Shown: positions 12,344-25,084, numbered from the stretch's first letter. The stretch is DNA of 64,000 nucleotides from Acorus gramineus (GCA_030737835.1 JAUJYN010000033.1:1588291-1652290); one strand, 5' to 3'. The notes: a model not told the origin generated them from the letters alone. Translations and numbers: made by a program.

Positions 12344-15300
12344 CGACGGACAGCCATGTGGGCGGCCATGCCCAGGGGCTGCCTACTGAGCGCATCTGCA
12401 ACGACATTCGCCTTACCCGGATGGTAAGCGATGTCACAATCGTAGTCTGTCAGGAACTCAACCCAACGCCTCTGACGCATGTTGAGCTCCGGCTGAGACT
12501 GCAGATATGTCAAGCTCTTATGATCAGTAAAGAGCTCGAACTCCTCTCCATAGAGGTAATGCCTCCACATCTTCAGCGCAAATATGATCGCAGCCAACTC
12601 AAGGTCATGGGTGGGGTAATTCTGCTCATGGGGCTTCAACTGACGAGACGCGTAAGCCACCACCTTACCGTGCTGCATCAGGACGCAACCCACACCCAAC
12701 TGCGATGCATCTGTGTAAACTGCGAACCCACCACTCCCAGATGGAAGGGTAAGAACTGGCGCTGAGGTGAGCCTTCGCTTCAGCTCCTGGAAGCTCTCCT
12801 CACAAGAAGGGGACCACTCGAACCGAACGTCTTTCCGAGTGAGGCGGGTAAGAGGAACGGCTATCTTGGAGAAACCCTCCACAAACCTCCTGTAATAACC
12901 CGCCAAGCCCAAGAAGCTCCGAATCTCAGTGGGGTTCGACGGTCGACGCCAATTCGACACGGCGAGCGTCTTCTCCGGGTCCACAGCTATACCCTCACCG
13001 GAAATCACATGGCCCAGAAAGGCCATACGCTCCAACCAGAACTCGCACTTGCTGAACTTGGCGAACAACTGATGTCTGGCCAAAGTCTCCAAAACAGTGC
13101 GAAGATGGTGAGCGTGCTCCTCAAGACTCCTCGAGTACACCAATATATCATCGATGAATACTACCACAAAGGAGTCGAGGAAGGGTCGAAATACCCGGTT
13201 CATCAGATCCATGAAGGCCGCCGGCGCGTTCGTCAACCCGAATGGCAGTACTCTGAACTCGTAGTGCCCATACCGGGTGCGAAAGGCCGTCTTCGAGATG
13301 TCTGACTCCCGGATCTTCAGCTGGTAGTACCCCGAGCGGAGATCGATCTTGGAAAAGACACACGCTCCCTGGAGCTGGTCAAACAGATCGTCGATCCGCG
13401 GCAACGGGTACTTGTTCTTCACTGTCCGTTTATTCAGCTGCCTGTAATCAATACACAGCCGCAGTGAACCGTCCTTCTTCCGGACGAACAGGACAGGGGC
13501 TCCCCACGGAGACACACTCGGACGTGCGAAGCCCTTCTCCAGCAACTCCTCCAACTGCTCCTTCAGCACCCTCAGCTCTGCAGGGGCCATCCGGTACGGA
13601 GCCCTCGAAACCGGCTCGGTCCCCGGAATCAGATTGATCTCAAACTCGATCGCGCGATCCGGCGGTAATCCCGGAAGATCATCGGGGAAAACCTCGGGAT
13701 ACTCTGCCACGACCGGAGTCTGACTGATATCTGCCCGCAGCGGTGCATCCTCCAGAGCAATATAAGCTAGAAAGCCCTCGCATCCACCCTGAAGGAGTCT
13801 CCACGCCTGCATGGACGACACGAACCCCAGAGGAGCTACGTCTCGATCGCCCACGAACTGGAAGGACCTCCGACCAGGAAGGTGGAACGACACCGACTTG
13901 GCGAAACAGTCGATGCTGGCATGACTAGCTGCAAGCCAATCCATCCCCAGGATGGCATCAAAATCCGCCATCGCAAGCTCCACCAGCTCCACCGGAAACT
14001 CATGCTCCGCGATCTCTACCGTACACCCTCGGTACACGAACTGAGGAGAATACGGTCTCCCACGGGCAATGATACCTCTAGGACAACATCTAGAGGTGCG
14101 GACGCCACGCCCGTCCGTCTCGCAAAAGCGGGAGACACTAACGAGTGTGGCTCCGGAATCAAACAATACATAAGCAGGAAGCTGGGAGATCTGAACAGTA
14201 CCTCTGACCACGCTGCCTGATGCCTGGGCCTCCTCTGCCGAAAGCGCTGCCACTCGGCCCTGGACGAACTGAGGCTGAGGAGCAGGGGCACGCCTCGCCT
14301 GCTGCGCTGGCTGCCTCCTCTGATCAGCACGGCCACCCTGTGGCTGCTGCTGCTGACGCTGAGGCTGCTGCTGCGGCTGGCGCTGAGGCTGCTGCTGCTG
14401 CTGGCGCTGCTGAAACGGCTGCTGCTGCAACTGCTGCTGCTGCTGCTGAGGCATCACTTTGGGTCGGCCAGCGTCGGGGCAATTATACAGAATATGCCCG
14501 ACGCGCTGACAGTGATAACAGCGCCTCGTCTCTGGTCGCCTCGTCTGGACTGGCACTGCTGCGATGGGTGCTGGACCTTGCGCTGGCACCACATCTGCTG
14601 GAAGAGAGGCAGCCGCTGACTGCTCGAAGCGGAGCCTCTTCTTCTTGCGCTGTCCTCTGTCCTGGCTCCTGGGTGGCCTCTGGTCTGTCGACGAGGTCGA
14701 AGCCCTCACCTGGATCCCGAGATCTCTCTCGACGGTCTTCGCTCGAGACACTAAGTCGGAGTACCTCGAGAAAGCCTGGGAGGTGACGTGCACTCGGATG
14801 GCACTGCTGAGACCGAGCTCGAATCGACGGCACCTCGTCTCCTCGTCCATCACCAGAGCTGGAGCGAATCTGGACAGCCTCGTGAACCGCGTGGAGTAGT
14901 CAGCGACGGACATAGTGCCCTGAGTCAGCTGCTCAAACTCCTGCATCACTATCTGTCGCGTCGAGAAGGGGAAATACTCCTCCAAGAAATATCTCCTGAA
15001 TCCCGCCCAAGTGAGCTGCTCCAATCCCTCTGGGATGTCTACTGATCTAGTAGCCCACCAGTCGGCGGCGCTACCCTTCAGCATAAATGTGGCCAGGGAG
15101 ACTCGCTGGCGGTCTGTGCAAAGCATCGTCGAGAAGATGGTATCCACCTCCATCAACCATCTCTCTGGAGCAATGGGGTCCTCCATCTGACCCTGGAACT
15201 CGGGAGGATGGAGCTTCAGAAAGGCTGAGAGGCCACTCTGCTGCACCCTTGCTGCAGCCTCTAGCCCCATCTCCCTCTCCTGGGGATCTTGAACTCTGAC

Positions 15301-15633
15301 CGCTGGGACCACCACGGGGACTGGGGGTACATCGGGTACCACAGGTGGATCTGCCACCAAGGGAACCTGTGGAACTGCCTCGCGGGCTGCCCGCAGCTCC
15401 TATATCTCCCGTGCCTGATCTGCTAGCACTCTGGTCTGGGCCTCCAACGCCCTGGTCTGCGTCTCCACTAAATCAGCTATCCGCGCAAACGCGCGCTCCC
15501 AGGCAGGAGGCTCCTGCGCTGGTCCTGGCCTCACGGTTGAGGACTCACCAATAGCATCCTTGACTCTGGCAGGTCCGGAGACCTCCAAGGGTCGAGAGGG
15601 ACCACGTCCGCGCCGTCCTCTGCGAGGAGGCAT
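12268..15633 (-). pseudogene. gag, protease, reverse transcriptase and RNase H of the chromodomain element
   Basis: The frame starts at ATG 15633 and has an in-frame TAG at 15402-15400 in the gag N-terminus; the next Met is at 15360. Counting from 15360: gag capsid-like domain about residues 45-215, a CX2CX4HX4C zinc knuckle at 281-294 (14520-14479), a Gln-rich linker at 305-340, protease with DSGA at 401-404, RT with FIDD at 736-739 (13155-13144), RNase H from YTDAS at 882 to ADALSR at 988-993. Around 14150-14040 the protease sequence moves to another frame and back. The frame ends at 12268 after a shift near 12300 that separates it from integrase. Gag and pol are fused in one frame, as is usual in this clade. 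Confidence 0.92.
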
Positions 15634-15736
15634 ATCAGCAACCTAAGAAAACCAGACACTAGGATCAGAATACGCATATAGAAATCCTAGGACTCATCTC
15701 TACGAAAAAGAAGACATTTGGCTCTGACAGGACCAG

Positions 15737-15748
15737 GCTCTGATACCA
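15737..15748 (-). other. Primer binding site, initiator tRNA-Met type
   Basis: The minus strand reads TGGTATCAGAGC, the standard plant primer binding site complementary to the 3' end of initiator tRNA-Met. It lies five bases inside the 5' LTR edge (15754). It is not a tRNA gene. Confidence 0.92.
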
Positions 15749-15753
15749 ACTTT

Positions 15754-18648
15754 TGTCACGCCCCAGGGCGGCCGTCCCCGGGACGCGGCAAGTGTATATA
15801 TGATATCAGTAAACAGGAGTTCAATAATATACTCACACAACAACTAAAATGACAACACAGATAAAAGCAGGGCTGACATAATATATACCAAATGCGGAAG
15901 CTAAAAGACTGAATCTGTAATCAAAACATACTACAGACTCGATACATAATCATATGTCCTGTGAGAGCCAACATGTCCATATATACACAAATACAATCCA
16001 TACATAATCCAAACTAGGTGCCCAAGCACAGAGATATATACATACAACAAAGAGAAGGATGCTGATGGCCTCAAAACTCGAGGGACGTGGCGCTACTCCG
16101 CTACTGGTGTAGTCGCTTGGGAAGCTCCTCCTTCAAGTCCTCCTCAGTGATCACTGAAAAAGATTTTATGCGAGGGGTGAGCCACACGCTCAGTGAATAG
16201 CACAACCCATGCATACAGTTCATATTAACCACATTTAATCAAATCACTAGCCTCAAAGTGGCATAAATATCACAAATCCGGGGGTTCGTCACATCGCCGA
16301 ACCGCCATACCCTCACCCTCACCCTCAATAGGTGACCAAGGATGTTGGGACTTAATAGGTTGATAATCATCCTTACACAATCCAGTGGGTCGCCGCATCG
16401 TCGGCCCACCATACCCTCACCCTCACCTCTCAATAGGTGACCTAGGCTCTTGGGACTGACTAGGCTGTTGGTCACCCTTGGTCCACCGATAGTCTCTCCC
16501 CACTCCGTAGGTCGTTTGGCCACTCCCACATTCAGCGCAGTCCTTCTACCAAATCAGGAGGCGCCTACTGATGGGAGCCCCTGCACGGGACAACCTTTCC
16601 AACGCCGGGGTAGTCTCTACACGGATCCAACGAAGGGAACAGAACAGCCTATCCATCGCATATGATCCACTCGGATCCGCTGACAGCACATCTCTACAAC
16701 TCTAATGTCTTGAATTCATTCAGAATTCCACCAGCGCGCATAACCAAGATGCGGGGAAATAAATAAGACATAAATGGGGAAAAGAGACCTTGGGAGGGCA
16801 ACCTGAGGTCCCGATGTAGGACACCCCGCCAACCAAACAAGGAACACGGAGTACCCTAACCCGGGTCTCAATATTAACCTCGCAAGGCCCCCTTATATTC
16901 CCCAAAGCATGCTAATAAATATCACAGTTTGTATTTAAATAAATAAATCAAACTAATAGGACGCATGCATAGGTCAGGGCTTTCCTAGCATGATAGCGGG
17001 GTGATAGGATGCACGGCTCATGCACAAATCCTAAGGGTGCAAGTCCCTAACATACAAGTCTAGGGTGACATGCATTCTACACACACATCATGCTTACATG
17101 GATTTCAAAACAACAGTTAATACTAACTATGTGCCCCAGGGGAGGACGGTACACGCCCAAATGCATGTAGCGCCTCCCAAACTGGGTTGGGTTGTCCCAC
17201 TCACCGGAAGTCGGGTCGACGCGCGACCGTCCGTCGAGATCTGCAAGACAGGGTATTAACGGGTGAGTATAATCCACAAATACCCAAAATACACAAAATA
17301 CACAATTAAATACCCAACACTCGGGCAAACGTGCATACGACCCGCACGCACGCTAGCCCGAGCACCCCGGCAACCACCCGCACGGCCACCCGACCCCCCG
17401 GGTGCACCGCCGCGCCTCAGCCCGCGCACCCAGCGCACCGCCGGCCCCTGCCCGCCGCCTGGACACGCCGCCGAGCCTCCCGGGTGCACCGCGCGCCCAC
17501 TGCGCCCCAGCGCAGAGCCCGCGCGCACCCCGCACGTCTCCCGCTGACCCGCGAGCACCCCGCACGCCCCGCGCGTAGCGCCTCGCCCCGCGCGCACCCC
17601 ACGCGCACCAGCGCTACCTCGCCGTGCCCCGCGCGCACCACCGCTGCCTCGCCGCGCCCCGCGCGCACCCTGCACGATGCCCTGCACGCACGCCTACTCG
17701 GTCATCACCCCCAGCACTCCCAGCGCCTGCGCCCAGCACGCCCAGCACGCCCAACGCCAGCGCCCGCACGCCCAGCACCCGCACGCCCAGCACACTCGCA
17801 CCCAGCGCCTATCACGCGCGCCCTGCTGGCCTCCAGCTCCCCCCGAGCGCACGCCCAGCCGGCTGCGTTGCCTGTGCTACTGCCGCTGCTGCTTGTGCTG
17901 CCTGCTGCCCGAAACAACAACCCCTCCATGCCCGAGCACCTCCACCACCCATCCAACGGCCTCCGACGGCCTCCCACAGCCGCCGACCACCACCCAAACA
18001 CAAAACCCCCTTCCTAACATACATCTAAGGCAAAAAAAAAAGAGGAAAAGGAGCTCACCAAGGGGGAGGAAGGGATGTCCGGGTGCTCTCCGCGCACCGA
18101 AACGCTTCCCCAACGGTCTCTACCACCAAGACCAACTCTCACCTCCGATTTGGCTCGGATCTGAGGAGAAAAGAGGGCGGATGGGAGGGCTAGGTTGGCC
18201 GGAATCGGGATTTGAAAGCACCGGGGTGTAGATCGGGACCCGATCTACACTTCTTATGCTTTAGGTTTTTGGGTTTGAGGGCTCTAAGGGCCTCAAATGG
18301 GAGAAAAGGAGAGAGGGGAGAGAGAGAGAAAGCTTGGTAGGGATGATGAATAGTGCATCTCAAATTTTAGATCACCCTTTATATAGTAAGTCACTTAAAA
18401 ACCCGGATACGCCCCGGAACTGCGAAATTTCGGAAACGTTGCCGGAATTCGATGAAATTTTCATGAGTGGCTTAAAATGGCACCAGGACACATAATATGC
18501 AGTTAGATTTTCAATCGGAGTCCTCTAGCTCAGGACGATAGCTAACAGTCCAAAATTTTGCGGTTCCGATCGAAAAATGAAAAATTTCAAAAACTGCTAA
18601 AATGCTCCAATGGTTACCAACAGGCCAAAAAGTGACACATATATAACA
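15754..18648 (-). repeat. 5' LTR of the chromodomain element
   Basis: It begins TGTCACGCCCC (15754) and ends ATATATAACA (18648); length 2895 bases. The GC-rich block is at 17330-17910. It carries the same hairpin series as its sister LTR: GTGCCCAAGCAC at 16018, GAATTC repeats at 16712-16728 and CGCAT/ATGCG at 16737-16753. In sense orientation U3 is at the right, so transcription should start near 18350 and give a leader of about 2.6 kb before gag. Confidence 0.95.
18377..18386 (-). promoter_or_regulatory. Putative TATA box of the 5' LTR
   Basis: The minus strand reads CTATATAAAG. The same box occurs in the sister LTR (10512-10522) and in the nested solo LTR (about 8612-8622) but not in the copies ending at 1342, 22745 and beyond 64000, which defines two LTR subfamilies. 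The position within about 270 bases of the LTR start fits a U3 promoter. Confidence 0.6.
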
Positions 18649-18653
18649 TTTTA

Positions 18654-19435
18654 TGTCAACTTACATGGCAAAAAAAGATTTAAAGCTACTGTTAGAATGC
18701 TTTAGAGATTTGATTTTTGGAATATAATTACATACCCAAACACAGACCAAATCATAATCAAATTAAAAAACAATTACCTCTTTTTGGATGCTTCAGTGAG
18801 TGACTGATGATCTTCTTTGTATATTCTCTCAATTAATCTGAAATCTGAATCAAAACTCATTCAAAATCAGAAATCAAAAGAGTCCCATGTCCCCAACAAC
18901 CCACACATTTAAGAATGTAAAAAAGAAAAAAGAAAAAAAAGACCTTGTTCTTCCACATTTGATGTCTTTCGAAGGATCGAAGGTGAGTTACCGAAGGATC
19001 GAAAATTCGAAGCCGAGTTGTTGATAAATGCCAAATGATCGAAGCCAATCTGCCGAAGGATTAAAGCCAAAGGATAAAAAAAAGAAAATAAATGGTGGAG
19101 GGGAGGGAGAGCGAGAAGGGGAAATGCTTGTCAATGGCTAGGGTTGTGGAATGGGTATTGTGCGGAAATTGTAAGGTTAGTTAGGGTTTCACTAAACTTT
19201 GGACGGTCCATATCAGATGATTTATATTGAACGACCATGATCATATGCTTTTACTATTACATTACGGGTTTAGGTTGGGTTAGGTTGTGAGTGAAGCCAA
19301 CTTGAACCCAACTCGATTTGTAACTCAATTCGAATTGCCCAACCTGAAACTAAACCCGATTTTTACAACCCAACTTGTGTAAAAACTGGATTCAACCAGT
19401 CGAGGTCGGGTTCAACCCCCAAGTTGCAGCCCTAG
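18654..19435 (-). other. 5' part and terminus of the interrupted hAT element
   Basis: This continues the hAT sequence left of 4260 once the gypsy element and one TTTTA are removed. It is AT-rich with no clear coding. Between 19262 and 19430 short subterminal repeats of the GGGTTGGGTTAGG and AACCCAAC type occur, and it ends AAGTTGCAGCCCTA, whose reverse complement TAGGGCTGCAACTT is hAT-terminus-like. The matching other end is not in the window, so the 8-base TSD cannot be tested. Confidence 0.55.
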
Positions 19436-19667
19436 GTGTCATCGAGGGAGAGAGGATGGAGATAAAAAAAAGGCAAATTTTGTTCTCTATTTTGTTACTG
19501 ATTTATTATCTTTTACATGACCTTTAGATAGGAAAACAACATAACCCACCAACGTTTGCAGCCCGTTAGCAGTTTCAATTTTTTTTAAGATGTTATGCCA
19601 GGTCTCTTTTTTTTGTTCAAAACGTATATCGAGTGTTATTATGTTTCTTAAAATTTTATATTTCATC
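19436..19667. other. AT-rich spacer, no feature seen
   Basis: About 230 bases of AT-rich sequence with several T and A runs lie between the hAT terminus and the next hAT-like element. Nothing further is recognised. Confidence 0.5.
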
Positions 19668-19680
19668 CAGGGATGACATT

Positions 19681-22600
19681 TGTCACGCCCCAGGGCGGCC
19701 GTCCCCGATACGTGGCAAATATATATAATATCAGCAGTCTATACAGGAGATCAATAAAATACTCTAAACAACATCGAAAATGACAACACAGACAATAAGG
19801 TAGCTGACATAATATATACAAAATAGCGGAAGCTTAAACGACTGAGTCTGTAATTCAATGACATATTACAGACCCGATACATAATCAACTGTCCTGTGAG
19901 AGCCAATATACACAATGACATCCAAATACAAGTATGTGCCCAAGCACGGATAACAATACATACAATAAAAAAGGGGATGCTGATGGCCTCTCACTCGCAG
20001 AACGTGACGCTGCTCCGCTACTGCTGTGGTGCCTCAGGGAGCTCCTCCTTCAGATCCGAGTCAGATATAACTGGAGGAAATGAAAATGCGAGGGGTGAGC
20101 CACACGCTCAGTGAATAGCACAACCCATGCATCACAATTCATATTAACCTTAAATAATTTATAGTCCCTAAAACGGGAGCAACTACACATTCTAGTGGGT
20201 CGTTTCATCGCCAACCCACCTCCCCCCCTCACCCTCACCCTTTCCGGGGGGTGACATGGGCCTCTTGGGGCATACTAGACCGCTCTCCACCCCTGGTCCA
20301 CCCAGTAGCCTCTCCCACACTCCGTAGCCTCCACCTGGTATACTCCCACTATCAGTACTGTCCGACGCATCGGAGGTACCTACGGACGGGAGCCCTCTGT
20401 CAGGTCAGCCAACGCCAGGGAGTCCCTACATCGGACCCAACCAAAAGGAGAAGACAGCCTACTCACACGGATACGATCCTCTTGGATCCGTCGACACCGA
20501 TTTGTAACGCTAATAATGTCATGAATTCTCAAGAATTCCTCCAGGGCGCATAACTCAGATGCGGGGAGACATATATTATAACAACAAGGTTATAATATTC
20601 TCTAAGGCATGCTTATAACTATATGCTCTCATTTTGATTTAATTAGATTAAACTAGATGGGAACATACATAGTTCGGGGCATGGTGTCTAGGCATGCATA
20701 GGCCTCTATACATGATATAAGGGTGCATATCCCTAGCATGCAAAGTTTAATGTGGCATGGATACATCATAATAATCATGCATTGCATAGTTTTACATTTA
20801 TTACAAGTTAATAAACAATTATGGTGCCCCATGGAAGGGCAATGCACGCCTACGTGCATCGAACGCCTCCCTACTGGGTTGGATTGTCCCACTCACCGAA
20901 ACCCGGGTCGTTGCGTGATCGCCGTCAAGATCTGCAAGACATGGGCATTCAATATGGTGAGTAAACTACACAAATACATAAGAAATTTACTAGAAATACC
21001 CAATACTCGGACAAGCATGCATACGGACCCGCACGCATGCGAGCACGCGCGTACGCACGCGAGTCCGAGTGCCCCGACACCCTCCCGAACCCTCGGGCAG
21101 CCATACGCATGGCCCCCCGCACGCGCACACACGAATGCGCACGCGCGCATGCGCCCCTGCACCCTTGGCGCATAGCCGCGCCCCTGCCCGCGCGCCCAGA
21201 CGCGTTGCCGCGCGCGCCCAGCCAGCGCGTACCCGCGCGTGCGCTCGCTAGCGCGCCCATCTGTGCGCGCCAGCGCCTGCCTACGCGCGCAGACACGCGC
21301 GCACGCGTGCGGAGTCAGCCCCTTCCACCCCCTCCTCAGCCCTCCCACACCCCCTAACACCCATGCATAGCATGCATACCCAAATACAGACCCTAAACAA
21401 GCATCTAAGCAAGCTAAGGGAGGGGGAAGACTTACCCAAAGAGAGGAAGAACAAGGGAGGAAGCTCGGGTGCCCTTTGCGCACCAAATCGCCACCACCAA
21501 GACCACCAACACCTCAGCCACTCTCAGCCCTAACAATGGCTGAAAACAGGGGGGAGGGAAAACCATGAGAGGGAGGTAAAGAAAGGGGAAAACCAAACAA
21601 AGACCATAGAAAGATAGATCACAACCCTACCTTTCTTTTTCCCTTTCTAGGGTTTCCTTTTCTTTCTCCTTCTACTACCTCTAATGGTTGAAAATAACAA
21701 GAGGGAGGGATGGATTTTTTTGTGTGTGAGAGAGATGAAGAAGAGAAGAGAAGAGAAGAAATGGTGGACGCCCACTTTAGGGCACACACACTCACACACA
21801 CACACTCACACACTCACACACTTACCCCTCGTATGGGGTGTGAAATTGGGTTATTCGCTCTCGATAGCTATACTGGGATAGATAACAATCCATGCTGAAT
21901 AAGCAATTTTTTGTTTGGTTGTTTTTTTTGTTATTCTCATTGGGAAACGTAAAAATGACTTTTTTGTTGTTTGGTTCACCTTGGATAAAGTGATGATAAA
22001 TGGTTGATAAGGGATGAATAAGAGTTTATGATTTTTTAAATGACAATTATATCCCCTGGGAATAGTGTGAGAGATATATGATTGATTTGATAGATGTGAC
22101 AGTTTTTGAAATCTGTGTGAGTCTGTTAGGTGAGATAAATTTTTTAAAATGACAGAGAAGGGTATTTTTATCCATTGGTATAGATAAGCCTTGATAAACA
22201 ATTCCACAATTTTATGAGAATAGTTATCAGGCCTTATCCTAACTTATCCAGACATAACTATCGGGGTTTATTCTGTCAAAACAAACAGCTTTTTTTTACT
22301 ATTCTCTTATATTCTTCCTTATTCTGGGTTTATTTCTCTAGCCATACGGGGGGTTAGGGTTTTTGGTGTTTGACTTTGAGTCAACCCAACCACACAAACA
22401 AACAAAACCATTTGACCAAGTCAATGGTCAAACTTGACTTGGTCAAAGTCTTCTTTGACTTGGTCAAGTCCCCCTTTGACATTTCCACTCGGTCAAAACC
22501 CGGATACGATTCGGAACTGCCAAATTCTGAAACGTTACCGGAATTCGATGAAATTTTCGTGAGTGGTTTGAAATGGCACCATGACACATAATGTGCAGTT

Positions 22601-22745
22601 AAATTTTCAATCGGAGTTCTCAAGCTCCTGATGATAGCTAAAAGTCCAAAATTTTAGCGATTCCGATCGAAAAAAGAAAAAGTTGAAAAACTGCCAGAAA
22701 TGTCCCAAAGGTGACCAGAAGGCTAAAAGTGATACATATATAACA
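19681..22745 (-). mobile_element. Solo LTR of the TGTCACGCCCC family, TSD ACATT
   Basis: It starts TGTCACGCCCC at 19681 and ends ATATATAACA at 22745, with ACATT on both sides (19676-19680 and 22746-22750). Length is 3065 bases. The GC-rich block is at 21010-21330, a (CA)n run is at 21780-21830, and a foldback insertion sits near 21850-22275. No internal coding region is present. It belongs to the subfamily lacking the TATA-type box. Confidence 0.94.
21850..22275. mobile_element. Probable MITE inside the solo LTR
   Basis: The stretch is absent from the related LTR copies at 61269 and 1. Its ends form an imperfect inverted repeat: TCGATAGCTATACTGGGATA at 21861-21880 pairs with the reverse complement of 22246-22265 at about 14 of 20 positions. 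The interior is AT-rich with repeated GATAA and TTATC words. A clean target duplication was not found, so the boundaries are approximate. Confidence 0.4.
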
Positions 22746-23326
22746 ACATTGGATAGGATAAATGAGAAATCCGCCCCAGCCTGATCCTATTGGGACATGT
22801 TTGGTCCCCTAGATATGAAACCCGAACCTAACATGTACCAACCCGATGAAAATATAGGATGGGTTTGGATATCCAGCACAAAAACCTGCCCTGCCCCGTC
22901 CCAACATGATAAAGATATGAGACGGGTTTGGGATTCAAGCGCAAAACCCACCCCGCCCCGTTTTACCCCTTTTAAATTACTTATATCATTCAAAACTAAT
23001 ATGATACATAAATAAAACTAACACACACACACATATATGTAATTACAATTGATAAAATACCTAAGCATGCATTAAGTAAAAATAATTATTTATTCTACAA
23101 GCTAAAAAAGAATAAAAATATTAAAAATTGGGATTCTTAAACTCATTTCCTTCTAAATGGGATAGGACATAACAGATTTGGGTTTTTAAAGCCCACTGGG
23201 ATGGGTTTGGGACAGAACAATCAAACCCGACACGAGCTTGAGACAAGATTTTGTTAGCGGATTTGGGATATATTTTGATTGATCAAACCCGTCTCAGCCC
23301 ACCCTGTTGCTGTCCCTAATTTCATC

Positions 23327-25080
23327 TAAGGATGCATACTTTTATAAACTAGTTAATGTACACGTTCATCACACGTAAATTATTTTCAACATTATTTGTT
23401 ATCATTAATTTGTTTTCATCATTCGATTAAGTGTTAAAATCATATATTTTAATAAAAACATATATGTAAATATTAATATTAATATTAATAACAACATAGA
23501 TTTTGGGACTTCACACAAAAGTATATTTAATGCATAACATAACTTAACTTTGCAACGGCATAATACTCTTTTATGGCCAATCAAATATGTAATAAGTTGT
23601 CTTGTGAAGGCATTTGTATCTAAGGATCATCATTTGATCCGAAGCCCGACGGCCAGGCCTGATTCTAGGGCCTGAGTCTAGCCCACAGGCTAGCCCGAAT
23701 TGGGCCCATTCAACCTCACCCTCCCACAGGCTTGGCCCGTGGGCCCATGGGAGGCCACACATAGAGGGGGTCAAGTGCCCCCCATTTAAAATCGAGTACT
23801 GGTACACTCAGCTTTTTTTTACCAACTAAAATACAGCTCTATATATCTTGTTACAAATTTATTAAAGCATATACTTCGTTAGACAATGTATATACCTTTT
23901 AAATGTTTTCATACATTTACTAAAAATGAGTTCATTCAACTCAATATGAGTCAATATACACTTTTAATTAAAGCATATACCTAATTGGTGATGTTTACTA
24001 TATTTTTTTTAAAATGAAAACATGTATAATCTGAGTTTTGGTTGGTAAAATGACTTAGTCTAAGATTTTCCTTTAAAAACAAAGGGGCGTCCGCCCAATT
24101 TCAAAATAAAATAAAGTGGGGGGTACAACACATTAAAAGGGAAGGGGGTGGCCTCCCTTCTGCTCGTAAAGCCCCATGCTTACACAACAAGATATTGTCT
24201 ACTTTGTCATTGGTGGGCTCATGGCTTTAAAATGTGTCTTGATGTGTAAGAATTGTGCTCACAAATAAGCAAAGATGATATCCTCTCATTAGGCAATGTA
24301 AAATTAAACTCATGGTGTGGACTCATCCATAGACCTCTTGGGACTCTTAGGTCTCTTGGCTATCCCAACCCACTACCCCTTTAAAGGGCCGGGCGTCACA
24401 ATCATCCCCCTAATGGGCCACACGTCACATGACATAATGGACAATAACTGATATCAATTGTAACGTCTCAGGCTTATATAACAAGATAGTGTCTGCTTCG
24501 TCATTGGTGGGCTCAAGGTTTTAAAATAGGTCTTGGTGTGTAAGAGTTATGTTCACATATAAACACAGCTATTTGACTAAACTCATGGTGCGGGCTCACC
24601 TCACCCTGACCCTCATATACTCCATCCATGGGCCTATGGAGACTCTTGCGTCTCTTGGCTATCCCAACCCACCACTCCTTTAATAGGCCAGACGTCATCA
24701 CATTCCTGCTGCAGTAGGAGGGCCACGTGCCCGAGGGAGGTGGACACCTACCCCCTTTTGATTGGGGGGATCCCCCCTCCAAAAAAAATTTCTCTGACCC
24801 CTACCTATGTTCCAAAACCCGATCTCGCCCAACGGGGCCGTTCAGGCCCGAGCCGGTGGGCAGGGTCTGGAACTGTCTTTTTACTTTCGAGCCGGGCCTG
24901 TTGACAAGGCAGCCTGTGGGAAAGGATAGGGCCGTGCCTGGGCCCAATTTTCATGGGCCGGGCCATTCTGGCCCATCATTGCCGATGCCTATTTGTATTA
25001 AACCGAAAGAGAGCAAGTGTAAATGGCAATTTGTTAAGTTGACCCAATAAATAAAACTAATATAATTGATGTTACATATA
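23327..25080. repeat. AT-rich intergenic repeats with a diverged tandem pair
   Basis: No gene is supported. At 23630-23770 there are GGGCCC-rich, inverted short motifs like hAT subterminal regions. A unit of about 240-270 bases occurs twice in direct orientation, at about 24177-24415 and 24470-24700. Shared words are AACAAGATA, TCATTGGTGGGCTCA, TTGGCTATCCCAACCCAC and GGCC-CGTCA near the end. The stretch 24830-24980 is another GGGCC-rich segment. These look like old LTR or non-autonomous transposon remnants. Confidence 0.45.
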
Positions 25081-25084
25081 TGTA

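Larger units (their letters stand above)
4265..18648 (-). mobile_element. Complete Ty3/gypsy chromodomain retrotransposon (Tekay/Del-like), TSD TTTTA
   Basis: Two LTRs (4265-10783 and 15754-18648) in the same orientation flank a gag-pol region on the minus strand. The 5-base target duplication TTTTA is present at 4260-4264 and 18649-18653. A primer binding site complementary to initiator tRNA-Met lies just inside the right (5') LTR, and a polypurine tract just inside the left (3') LTR. Domain order is gag, protease, RT, RNase H, integrase, chromodomain-like tail, as in chromoviruses. The left LTR is enlarged by a nested solo LTR. The reading frame carries one stop and several frameshifts, so the copy does not look autonomous even though its LTRs are very similar. 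Confidence 0.95.
19668..23318. mobile_element. Small non-autonomous hAT-like element, TSD ATTTCATC, split by a solo LTR
   Basis: The left end is CAGGGATGACA (19668) and the right end, reverse-complemented, is TAGGGACAGCA (23318). The 8-base duplication ATTTCATC flanks it exactly at 19660-19667 and 23319-23326, the length expected for hAT. Without the solo LTR and its duplication the element is about 580 bases. It has subterminal repeats of the CGGGTTTGGG and CCCGCCCCG type and no transposase, so it must be moved in trans. Confidence 0.85.

Noticed and set aside
15737-15748. A tRNA-like TGGTATCAGAGC
   Set aside because: Only the 12 bases complementary to the tRNA 3' end are present; it is a retrotransposon primer binding site and there is no cloverleaf.
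24727-25050. A 107-codon plus-strand open frame downstream of the tandem pair
   Set aside because: No recognisable domain, composition follows a GGGCC-rich repeat, and there is no promoter or splice evidence.
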